From Dehalococcoidia bacterium (GTDB lineage: Bacteria; Chloroflexota; Dehalococcoidia; JACQUA01), in assembly GCA_030689845.1 (NCBI GenBank), contig JAUYHV010000235.1, forward strand, positions 1 to 5,238: DNA of 5,238 nt, written 5' to 3'. Under the pieces are notes generated by a model that worked only from the letters and a program-made list of their open reading frames with translations, was not told the DNA's origin and ran no database searches. Positions 1 through 5,193 of this stretch are shown here, one piece after another; positions within the stretch are counted from its first letter, which is position 1, and every line of letters starts with the position of its first letter. The translations under genes were made by a program, and so were the position numbers.

Positions 1-1
1 C

Positions 2-544
2 GAACTTCTCGCCTTAAGATGGTCCGACGCTGACTTGCTTCTTTGCCAGGTGTCTGTTACACGCACCATACACCAGTTGCATAACCGTGAGATTATATTC
101 CGACAGCCTAAGACAGGGAAAAGTCGGCGGTCAATTTCGCTTACACCCTCAACCGTTGCCGTCTTGCGTGAACACTGGGAAGCACAGGAAAAGGTAAAGC
201 AAGACTTGGGTATTCCTTTTACCGATGATGGCCTGGTGTTTTGTCAGCCTGATGGTAAGCCCTTTCTGCCGGACAGTATTACCCAGGCATGGCGGAACCT
301 TGTAAAAAGAGCCGGGTTAAATGGAATCAGGTTCCATGATTGCCGTCATACGCACGCCAGCCTGATGTTAAAACAAGGTATACATCCAAAAATCGTTCAG
401 GAACGGTTAGGCCACGCCAGCATAGAGATTACCCTTGATACCTATAGCCACGTAGTCCCCGGACTACAAGAAGCCGCCGCCATGCGGTTTGACGAAATAC
501 TCGGCCACCATCCTGAAAAAGAACCCAGTGGAAAAGTCGGGTAG
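2..544 (+). CDS. Tyrosine recombinase (phage/ICE-type integrase), C-terminal catalytic part, 5' truncated by window
   Basis: Site-specific DNA recombinase of the tyrosine family, which cuts and rejoins attachment sites through a covalent 3'-phosphotyrosine. The reading frame is open from base 2 (ELLALRWSDAD...), so the visible 180 residues are a fragment; the ATG-like start further in is internal. Visible active-site parts are the beta-hairpin lysine region (PKTGKSRR), the HxxR box HDCRH (His codon 335-337, Arg codon 344-346), the LGH box (His codon 413-415) and the nucleophile Tyr in DTYSHV (codon 443-445). The first catalytic Arg normally precedes the GE of RxGE and lies just outside the window. 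About 40 residues follow the Tyr, as is normal, so the C-terminus looks complete. The gene points at the 3' end of tRNA-Ala 70 bases away, which suggests it drives integration of a phage or ICE at that tRNA. The element type cannot be told from this fragment. Confidence 0.93.
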   Translation, partial: ELLALRWSDADLLLCQVSVTRTIHQLHNREIIFRQPKTGKSRRSISLTPSTVAVLREHWEAQEKVKQDLGIPFTDDGLVFCQPDGKPFLPDSITQAWRNLVKRAGLNGIRFHDCRHTHASLMLKQGIHPKIVQERLGHASIEITLDTYSHVVPGLQEAAAMRFDEILGHHPEKEPSGKVG

Positions 545-558
545 CAAACGGGTAGCAA
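538..558. repeat. Tandem direct repeat CGGGTAGCAA x2 (11-base period) at the integrase stop
   Basis: CGGGTAGCAA occurs at 538-547 and again at 549-558, separated by a single A. The first copy contains the integrase stop codon TAG (542-544). Spaced short direct repeats beside an integrase gene and its att site are typical of arm-type integrase-binding or accessory sites. That role is inferred from position only. Confidence 0.6.
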
Positions 559-690
559 TAACCAAATTGTTAAGTTGGGGACTTACGAAAAAGCTGGGAT
601 TTAGATACGAATTTTGGTGGAGCTGGGGGGATTCGAACCCCCTACCTTTTGACTGCCAGTCAAACGTTCTCCCAAGTGAACTACAGCCCC
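545..690. other. Putative integrative-element/chromosome junction (att region at tRNA-Ala 3' end)
   Basis: The 70 bases between the integrase stop and the CCA end of tRNA-Ala, together with the 3' part of the tRNA, are where an att core would be expected. Integrase and tRNA face each other, with the tRNA 3' end toward the integrase, as in tRNA-targeting phages and ICEs. The tRNA is intact, as expected when the element restores the gene end. The exact core cannot be set because the other end of the element is outside the window. Nothing else is visible in 559-614. Confidence 0.5.
615..690 (-). tRNA. tRNA-Ala(GGC), CCA encoded
   Basis: A complete 76-base cloverleaf reads from 690 down to 615. 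It has acceptor GGGGCTG/CAGCTCC, D stem GTTC/GAAC, anticodon stem TTTGA/TCAAA with loop CTGGCAG (anticodon GGC, bases 655-657), a five-base variable loop, T stem GGGGG/CCCCC with loop TTCGAAT, discriminator A and an encoded CCA. The pair G3-T70 is the G3:U70 identity element of alanine tRNA, which independently confirms the anticodon call. It would decode GCC and GCU. One oddity: positions 15 and 48 are C and A, where most bacterial tRNAs have a purine-pyrimidine Levitt pair (G15-C48 in E. coli tRNA-Ala). The secondary structure is otherwise undamaged, so I treat the gene as functional. Confidence 0.96.
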
Positions 691-698
691 GCGGCACG

Positions 699-727
699 AT
701 TTTATCTCCGTTAGTTTACCAGAACAA
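699..727 (-). promoter_or_regulatory. Candidate sigma-A promoter of tRNA-Ala
   Basis: On the minus strand, TTGTTC (722-727) and TAAAAT (699-704) are separated by 17 bases, and the -10 box ends 8 bases before the mature tRNA 5' end. The -10 matches consensus at 5 of 6 positions and the -35 at only 3 of 6. A second weak pair slightly upstream (TTGCGG, 17 bases, TAAACT) would give a leader of about 25 bases. Placement is plausible but unproven. Confidence 0.35.
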
Positions 728-776
728 AGGCTTTCCCGCAAGACATTTTTGATATCCTTCCGGGCAACGGGGACGC

Positions 777-803
777 CAATATTTTTTCATGTTTTGAATA
801 TTG
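777..803. repeat. AT-rich inverted repeat CAATATT/AATATTG downstream of the thiolase gene
   Basis: CAATATT (777-783) and its complement AATATTG (797-803) surround a 13-base loop, 15 bases past the thiolase stop. It could be a weak terminator for the minus-strand operon, since the loop is T-rich on the plus strand and A-rich on the minus strand. It lacks the GC-rich stem and U tract of a classical intrinsic terminator. The rest of 728-817 shows nothing recognisable. Confidence 0.3.
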
Positions 804-817
804 AGAAACAAGGGTGG

Positions 818-1999
818 TCAACCCGTTTCGTTGCCGAAAACAGCCACAGCACAAACGTTGGGGTGTCCCCCGAGCGTCTGTGAAAGACCTCTCCGGGCAT
901 TCTTTAGCTGGCGGGAACCCGCTTTACCCTGGAGCTGCTTGTAAACTTCGTAGGTCATTCGCAAACCACTGGCACCCACCGGGTGGCCAAAGGACTTGAG
1001 CCCGCCATCGGTGTTCACAGGGAGGTCACCGGTTATTTCGAAACTGCCCGCCTCAATATCTTCACGGGCTCTCCCTTTCGGGCTGAAACCCAGGTCTTCG
1101 TAAATTACCAGTTCGGTTATGGTGAAGCAGTCGTGAACTTCAGCTAAGTCTAATTCTTTGCGAGGGTTTTTAATGCCTGCCTGCTCGTAAGCTGCCGATG
1201 ATGCTACCCTGCTCACTTCAAATCCCGTCCAGTCGAATCCCGGCTCATAATGGGGCATTATGGGGTTTACGGAGAACCCTATGCCTTTGATGTAAACAGG
1301 ATCGGGGCGGAACTTTTTGGCCAAATCTGCCCGGCAAAGAATGGCTGCCGCTCCTCCATCGCTGTTGCCGCAGCAGTCAAACAATCCCAGCGGGTAGGCG
1401 ATAATAGGGGCGCTGAGTACCTGTTCCAGGGTAACTTCACGCCTGAGGTGGGCCTTGGGGTGTCCAGCCCCGTTTTTATGGTTTTTTACAGCTATTTTTG
1501 CTATAAGCTTTTTGCCTTCCTCACGGCTAAGGCCATAAGTGTGAAAGTACCGCGTAGCAATGAGCGCAAAGCTGCCCGGAGCGGTGCGGCGCATCTCCAG
1601 CACCGGGTGCATTCCCCTCCCTGCCCCGAGGCCGGGGAAACCGGTGTCTTTCAGTTTTTCAAAACCCAGGGCCAGGACAATGTCGTACATACCGCTGGCA
1701 ATGGCAAAGCTGGCATTTCTCAGGGCTTCGTGCCCCGTTGCACAATAGTTTTCTACCCTGCTGACGGGGAGGTGTTTCAGCTTTAGCGGCTCTGCCAGTC
1801 CCAATCCCCCCATGCCTATCCAGTGAGCGCTCATGGTGCCCAGCCAGGCTGCCTGGAGGTCATTGGGTCCTATTCCGGCATCTTCGTAGGCTTCATAGGC
1901 CGCATCGATTATCACATCCTCCGGGCCTTTGTCCCAGAGTTCGCCGAACCGGGTACAGCCCATACCGATTATGGCAACTTTGTCTCTGATGCTTTCCAT
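818..1999 (-). CDS. SCP2-type thiolase / acyl-CoA acetyltransferase-like protein
   Basis: A 393-residue cytosolic thiolase-fold enzyme of the lipid-transfer (SCP2/archaeal acetoacetyl-CoA thiolase) branch. Such enzymes cleave 3-oxoacyl-CoA with CoA or run the reverse condensation. Visible catalytic elements are the nucleophile Cys86 in VENYCATG, the HDCF loop at 289-292, where the SCP2 branch carries its second catalytic Cys (Cys291), and GHPVGASG with His339. The C-terminal segment GGHPNVCAV (377-385) stands where classical thiolases have CxG. Length is normal for the family. The start follows AGGAG nine bases upstream and lies one base past the stop of the preceding HMG-CoA-synthase-like/DUF35 gene, so the two are almost certainly translationally coupled and physically associated. 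Archaeal thiolase-HMGCS-DUF35 complexes and BbsAB-type benzoylsuccinyl-CoA thiolases are the nearest described arrangements. The substrate cannot be read from the sequence; 'acetyl-CoA acetyltransferase' would be an over-specific name. Confidence 0.9.
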   Translation of the reverse strand: MESIRDKVAIIGMGCTRFGELWDKGPEDVIIDAAYEAYEDAGIGPNDLQAAWLGTMSAHWIGMGGLGLAEPLKLKHLPVSRVENYCATGHEALRNASFAIASGMYDIVLALGFEKLKDTGFPGLGAGRGMHPVLEMRRTAPGSFALIATRYFHTYGLSREEGKKLIAKIAVKNHKNGAGHPKAHLRREVTLEQVLSAPIIAYPLGLFDCCGNSDGGAAAILCRADLAKKFRPDPVYIKGIGFSVNPIMPHYEPGFDWTGFEVSRVASSAAYEQAGIKNPRKELDLAEVHDCFTITELVIYEDLGFSPKGRAREDIEAGSFEITGDLPVNTDGGLKSFGHPVGASGLRMTYEVYKQLQGKAGSRQLKNARRGLSQTLGGHPNVCAVAVFGNETG

Positions 2000-2000
2000 G

Positions 2001-3428
2001 TTATTCTTCTCCTCTCACGGGGCGGCATTTCCAGTAATAATTATGGAAACCGCCGAATTCATGGAATTTCCTGAATGTCAGTTCAACCGCCAACCCTATA
2101 TCCACCTCGGAGGCATCGACGTCGGTCATGAGGGCGTAAATGCGGCACGCCCCCTCCTCCGATTCCAGTATTGTTTGGGCGGTAGGCGAGTCCAGCCCGC
2201 CGGCCATGTTGTCCAGGGAATAGGTGAAGACCTTGCCCTTCTTATCAGAAAGCCTGACCTCGTCGAAGTCGTCTTTTGACTGGCAGGTGTAACAGACACG
2301 CTGGATAGGAAAATGGGTCGTCCCGCACTGGCGGCAGCGGCTGCCGTGGCAGCGGACCACCCAGTCCCGGGTGCGCCACATAGCCGTGGCTGAAGGAAAG
2401 AGGCGGATAAACTCCTCCGGAACGGCGATAATCGACCGGAAGGCGAGGTATTTTTCATAGGACGGGAGCATTCTCTTTGGGGAAAGGAAACCCTTTAATC
2501 CCCGTCTTTTTGCAAGCCTGGAGACAGCTTCGGTTACCCGCAGTACAAAGGCATCGCTGCCGCTGCCGTAACTTGCCCATAAAAGCCTGTCACCCGGTTT
2601 CGCCTGTTCCAGGGCAGCTACCAGCATGAGCAATGGATGGGCGCAGCCGGAGTTGCCAACGTAGGTCAGAAGGGGGTCCTGTACCTGAGTTTTAGGGTCG
2701 AAACCGAGGCTTTTAACCAGGGCGGTGTGGCTCCTGGCATCCGGGCCATATATGACGGCCCTGCCGAAGTCTGCCGGCGTCAGGCCGTTTTTCTCCATGA
2801 TGCTCCGGCAGGCTGCTTCAACATTTTTTGTGTAGCCGTATTGGATTACCCAGCGGTCCTCCCAGCTTTGCACGAACCTGTCTTCCTCCCTCCTCCACAC
2901 GTCGGTAATTTCGTCGGACACGGACAAGGAGTCTTCTATGGTGGCGATAACATCCGGGCCGTCCCCGACCAGAACAGCCGCAGCCGCGTCACCGAAGTTT
3001 TGTTCATCCGCAGAGTGGGGCGTGCCTGAGCGGCAGTCAGCGGCGCAGACAAGGAATTTCTGGTCCGGGTTTGCTTTTACACTATCGAGGGCCGACCTGA
3101 CGGCGCTGGTCCCCCCCCGGAGGGAGTTGGCAAAATCCGCCGTGGCAATGTTGTCACCGAGGTCCACTGCGGCAGCAACTATACTTGAGCACTGCTTCTC
3201 TTTGTAGGGGGACGTCGTGGAGCAAAAATACAGCCCGTTTACTTTGGCGCGGTCTATCCCTTTGAGACAGTCGAAACTGGACTCGACAGCCATAGTGACG
3301 CTGTCTTCGTCGGCGTTAGCCACTGCTTTTTCCCCGGGTACCGGCGGATTTCCCCATGCCCTGGCTATTAATTCCCGGCTTAACCGGCTGTAAGGAATAT
3401 AGGCGCCGTAGGATATTATTCCTGCCAT
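2001..3428 (-). CDS. HMG-CoA synthase-like (apparently non-catalytic) protein fused to a C-terminal zinc-ribbon/OB-fold DUF35 domain
   Basis: A 475-residue fusion. Residues 1 to about 300 have the HMG-CoA synthase/thiolase-like fold: start MAGIISYGAYIP, GNSGCAHP (258-265) and YGSGSDAF (287-294). Aligned by eye to archaeal and animal HMG-CoA synthases, the catalytic Glu position is Thr71 (CSTTSPY), the nucleophile Cys is Leu103 (NSLRGGT) and the active-site His is Tyr227 (IYGPD). It is therefore unlikely to make HMG-CoA. Residues about 300-355 form a linker. Residues about 356-470 are DUF35: a rubredoxin-like zinc ribbon with Cys365/Cys368 and Cys379/Cys382, then an OB fold beginning at GKVFTYSLD. 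DUF35 proteins bridge thiolase and HMGCS in archaea and support the thiolases of anaerobic aromatic degradation, so a scaffold or acyl-CoA-handing role for the downstream thiolase is my inference. I chose the ATG at 3426-3428: it follows GGAGG by 5 bases and gives the family N-terminus, while an ATG at 3438-3440 (four residues longer) has no ribosome site. Confidence 0.87.
   Translation of the reverse strand: MAGIISYGAYIPYSRLSRELIARAWGNPPVPGEKAVANADEDSVTMAVESSFDCLKGIDRAKVNGLYFCSTTSPYKEKQCSSIVAAAVDLGDNIATADFANSLRGGTSAVRSALDSVKANPDQKFLVCAADCRSGTPHSADEQNFGDAAAAVLVGDGPDVIATIEDSLSVSDEITDVWRREEDRFVQSWEDRWVIQYGYTKNVEAACRSIMEKNGLTPADFGRAVIYGPDARSHTALVKSLGFDPKTQVQDPLLTYVGNSGCAHPLLMLVAALEQAKPGDRLLWASYGSGSDAFVLRVTEAVSRLAKRRGLKGFLSPKRMLPSYEKYLAFRSIIAVPEEFIRLFPSATAMWRTRDWVVRCHGSRCRQCGTTHFPIQRVCYTCQSKDDFDEVRLSDKKGKVFTYSLDNMAGGLDSPTAQTILESEEGACRIYALMTDVDASEVDIGLAVELTFRKFHEFGGFHNYYWKCRPVRGEE
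2009..2013 (-). promoter_or_regulatory. Ribosome binding site of the thiolase gene, inside the end of the upstream gene
   Basis: AGGAG on the minus strand lies 9 bases before ATG (1997-1999) and within the last codons of the upstream gene, whose TAA is 2001-2003. This supports translational coupling of the pair. Confidence 0.75.
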
Positions 3429-3433
3429 AAAGA

Positions 3434-3438
3434 CCTCC
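3434..3438 (-). promoter_or_regulatory. Ribosome binding site that decides the HMGCS-like start
   Basis: GGAGG on the minus strand is followed by TCTTT and ATG (3426-3428). The G of the alternative upstream ATG (3438-3440) is part of this same motif, so the upstream ATG would overlap the ribosome site of the better start and has only AGAGA in front of it. Confidence 0.7.
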
Positions 3439-3528
3439 ATTCTCTGGTAGCGAGTGATAAGGTATACTATGGGGGATATTTACACTTGTTTTTGCCGAGT
3501 AGCAATTGCCATTGTACAGCGTTTTGGG

Positions 3529-3546
3529 ACCGGTAGGGAAACCGGT
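3529..3546. repeat. ACCGGT-N6-ACCGGT dyad in the operon leader
   Basis: The self-complementary hexamer ACCGGT occurs at 3529-3534 and 3541-3546, so it reads both as a 12-base-period direct repeat and as a 6-bp stem with a 6-base loop. If the minus-strand promoter at 3590-3619 is used, it lies in the untranslated leader of the acyl-CoA operon. It could be a regulator site or a leader hairpin. It has no U tract, so it is not a convincing terminator. Confidence 0.4.
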
Positions 3547-3578
3547 TGCCGTGCCTGGAACAGGAACAGCGCAAGGAA

Positions 3579-3607
3579 TTGACTTTGTTAGTATAAAACA
3601 GTAATAC
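3579..3607 (+). promoter_or_regulatory. Weak alternative promoter toward wrbA-like gene
   Basis: TTGACT (3579-3584) and TAATAC (3602-3607) are spaced by exactly 17 bases. The -35 is good (5 of 6) but the -10 is poor (3 of 6). Transcription from here would place the hairpin at 3610-3643 at the very start of the message. Confidence 0.25.
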
Positions 3608-3619
3608 CGCCGATGGCAA
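3590..3619 (-). promoter_or_regulatory. Candidate promoter of the HMGCS-like/thiolase operon
   Basis: On the minus strand, TTGCCA (3614-3619) and TATACT (3590-3595) are separated by 18 bases; each box matches sigma-A consensus at 5 of 6 positions. It would start transcription near 3583 and leave a leader of about 155 bases before the ATG at 3428. The -35 box sits inside the left arm of the dyad at 3610-3643, which suggests repression or activation there. Confidence 0.5.
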
Positions 3620-3643
3620 CCTGCGGGGCCAGCAGGACATCGG
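3610..3643. promoter_or_regulatory. Nested dyad in the divergent control region
   Basis: Outer arms CCGATG (3610-3615) and CATCGG (3638-3643) and inner arms CCTGC (3620-3624) and GCAGG (3632-3636) are all perfect complements around one centre. It overlaps the -35 box of the minus-strand promoter and lies 15 bases before the TTGACA of the plus-strand promoter, a suitable place for an operator serving both directions. It could instead act as an RNA hairpin. No regulator gene is visible in the window. Confidence 0.45.
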
Positions 3644-3657
3644 ATTGCAGACGGTTG

Positions 3658-3687
3658 TTGACACCTGTATATTTAATAAGGGAAAAT
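3658..3687 (+). promoter_or_regulatory. Candidate promoter of the wrbA-like gene
   Basis: A perfect TTGACA (3658-3663) is followed after 18 bases by GAAAAT (3682-3687, 4 of 6 matches). The predicted start, near 3694, would give a leader of about 38 bases before the ATG. The -10 is the weak point. The stretch is AT-rich, as expected for a promoter. Confidence 0.4.
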
Positions 3688-3732
3688 ATGTAAACCAAGA
3701 TTCTTTTCTAAGCCGGAAATGGAGGACTGGTA

Positions 3733-4353
3733 ATGAAAGTGTTAATCGTTTTTTACAGCAGGTACGGCAATACGGCTAAACTTGCCGAAGCAATTGCCGA
3801 AGGCGCCCGCTCTGTGAGCGGAACTGAGGTCAGTCTCCGCAGGGTTGCCGACCTGGCTCCGGAGGACGTCATCGCAAGGGATGAAAAATGGATAGCGACT
3901 CGAGAAGCGCTTGCCAAATACCCCCCTCCCACTATGGAGGACCTGGACAAAGCCGATGCTATCGTCTGGGGAACTCCTACCAGGTTCGGCAACATGACAG
4001 CGGAACTGAAATTGTTCCTGGACACCACCGGGGGGCTTTGGGTAAAGGGAAAACTGGTCAACAAAGTAACGTCTGTTTTCACCTGTAACAGCACCGCTCA
4101 CAGCGGCAAGGAGTCAACCCTTCTTTCCATGATGATACCCCTGCTGCACCACGGCATGATGATAATAGGCGTTCCTCAAACTGTTCCCGAGACAGCCAGT
4201 GCTGGCTCATACTACGGGGCAACGGCTACATCCGGTCCCGGCAACACCATCGGAGTGACGGAGGCTGACCAGGCCGTAGCCAGGGCCCAGGGGAAACGTA
4301 TGGCGGAGGTTTCGGCAGCCCTGGTAAAAGGCGGGCTGGCCCGAGGGGTTTAA
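3733..4353 (+). CDS. wrbA: WrbA-family flavodoxin-like NAD(P)H:quinone oxidoreductase
   Basis: A 206-residue cytosolic flavoprotein of the WrbA (type IV NAD(P)H:quinone oxidoreductase) family. Members bind FMN in a flavodoxin fold, usually as tetramers, and carry out two-electron reduction of quinones. Visible features are the FMN phosphate loop SRYGNT (residues 9-14) after a beta strand (KVLIVFY), the flavin-contact motif GTPTRFGNM (80-88), TGGLW (99-103), and LLHHGMMIIGVP (137-148), matching the conserved HHG region. YYGATATSGP fits the family's YGA loop. Length is near the family norm of about 200. The start is supported by GGAGG at 3721-3725, seven bases before ATG. It is transcribed away from the acyl-CoA operon, and the methyltransferase follows after 29 bases without a terminator, so those two may form an operon. 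Physiological electron acceptor unknown; the symbol rests on family resemblance. Confidence 0.88.
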   Translation: MKVLIVFYSRYGNTAKLAEAIAEGARSVSGTEVSLRRVADLAPEDVIARDEKWIATREALAKYPPPTMEDLDKADAIVWGTPTRFGNMTAELKLFLDTTGGLWVKGKLVNKVTSVFTCNSTAHSGKESTLLSMMIPLLHHGMMIIGVPQTVPETASAGSYYGATATSGPGNTIGVTEADQAVARAQGKRMAEVSAALVKGGLARGV

Positions 4354-4382
4354 ATTATTATGATTAGTCTACTCAACCTGAG

Positions 4383-4907
4383 ATGTTAACGGCAGACCAT
4401 GACTTCGGCCGTCCTTCGGCATTTTTAGTCCGGAATATAAGCCTGTTGCCTCCGGGCCGGATCCTTGACATCGCCATGGGCCGGGGACGCGATGCCCTCT
4501 ACCTGGCAAAGAAAGGGTTCAGCGTGGAGGGTGTGGATATATCCGCAGAGGCGGTAGGGGAAGCCGTTGAACGCAGCCTGAGAGCAGGGTTTCCTATCAA
4601 GGGAACCGTAGCCGACCTGGAGAAAGGTTACCCCATCCAGCCGGAGACATATGAGGTCATTATATGTTTTCATTACCTCCAGCGCTCACTTTTTCCCGAA
4701 ATAAAATCAGGGCTTAAAAAAGGCGGTGTTGTCGTTTACGAGACATTCACGCTGGAGCAGCGGCGTTTCGGGAAACCGAGAAATCCCGATTTCCTGCTGC
4801 GGAAGGGTGAGCTACGAGAGGTTTTCGGGGACTTTGAATGCCTCAGGTACAGAGAAGGGATTATTAACAACTCCAGGGCCATAGCCAGCATAATCGCGAG
4901 GAAGTAG
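4383..4907 (+). CDS. Class I SAM-dependent methyltransferase (TehB-like family)
   Basis: A 174-residue Rossmann-fold methyltransferase, predicted cytosolic. The SAM-binding motif I is LDIAMGRG (residues 28-35), followed by the acidic strand end VEGVDIS with Asp52 for the ribose, then VADL (76-79, Asp78 near adenine) and VIICFHYLQRSLFP, the motif IV region of this family. The tail ECLRYREG is also characteristic. Substrate cannot be inferred: TehB-like proteins are named for tellurite resistance, but most relatives are uncharacterised. The N-terminus is short, since family members commonly have 20 or more residues before the PSxFL segment seen here at 11-15. An in-frame TAG at 4365-4367 rules out extension, and there is no clear ribosome site before the ATG. 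The gene may depend on coupling to the upstream gene or have lost its original start. Its last 17 codons and stop form the left arm of the palindrome at 4854-5238. Confidence 0.85.
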   Translation: MLTADHDFGRPSAFLVRNISLLPPGRILDIAMGRGRDALYLAKKGFSVEGVDISAEAVGEAVERSLRAGFPIKGTVADLEKGYPIQPETYEVIICFHYLQRSLFPEIKSGLKKGGVVVYETFTLEQRRFGKPRNPDFLLRKGELREVFGDFECLRYREGIINNSRAIASIIARK

Positions 4908-4973
4908 ATAATTATTTGCTGGCGGTTAACCCGGCAAAATGGGAAGTATTAAACTTCGCCTATCGGTACGAGC

Positions 4974-5119
4974 TAGTGTAGTGTCTCATAAATGGCCTTA
5001 CAATCTTTGTCATTCCGGGCTTGACCCGGAATCCAGTCTGTTGCTCTGGATTCCCGTTTTAGCGGGAATGACACCAATGGCACCGCAAATTGTAAAGAGA
5101 TATTAGAGACACTACACTA
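4974..5119. mobile_element. MITE-like unit with 14-base terminal inverted repeats flanked by TA
   Basis: TAGTGTAGTGTCTC (4974-4987) is exactly complementary to 5106-5119. The outermost TA on each side could be a target duplication of the kind made by IS630/mariner-type transposases, leaving a 142-base unit with GTGTAGTGTCTC ends. It has no coding capacity. Sub-terminal similarity continues inward (TTACAAT/ATTGTAA). Classification as a MITE is inferred from structure; the parent transposon is not in the window. The ends could equally be part of the larger inverted duplication. Confidence 0.5.
5008..5073. repeat. REP-like palindromic repeat (GTCATTCC...GGAATGAC type)
   Basis: Outer arms TGTCATTCC (5008-5016) and GGAATGACA (5065-5073) enclose two alternative hairpins, ATTCCGGG-CTTGA-CCCGGAAT on the left and ATTCCCG-TTTTAG-CGGGAAT on the right, with AATCCAG/CTGGATT pairing across the middle. 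The result is a cross-shaped fold. Repeats built on GTCATTCC(C/G)GGG and GGAATCCAG are widespread in bacterial genomes as high-copy intergenic palindromes. I recognise the pattern but cannot assign a named family. Confidence 0.7.
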
Positions 5120-5193
5120 CTCATCTCTACTGGCGAAGATTAATACTTCACATTTTGCCGGGTTAACCGCCAGCAAATAATTATCTACTTCCT

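Noticed and set aside
464..752. Open frames on both strands over the integrase end and tRNA (464-697 minus, 489-752 plus)
   Set aside because: They run through a complete tRNA gene, show no family resemblance, and the bases are explained by the tRNA and integrase.
2126..3207. Several open frames opposite or out of frame with the HMGCS-like gene, such as 2126-2458 minus and 2938-3207 plus
   Set aside because: Low-complexity Ala/Arg/Ser-rich translations typical of shadow frames of a real gene.
2001..3428. Loss of the HMGCS catalytic Cys explained by a frameshift at the G8 run
   Set aside because: Family-like sequence continues in one frame on both sides, and the Glu and His positions, far from the run, are also replaced.
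3467..3664. 65-codon open frame on the minus strand in the control region
   Set aside because: No ribosome site or recognisable protein features, and it covers the promoter candidates and dyads; it is most likely chance.
3441..3732. Possible riboswitch in the long leader
   Set aside because: Hairpins are present, but I could not match any known riboswitch core by eye; a covariance-model scan would be needed.
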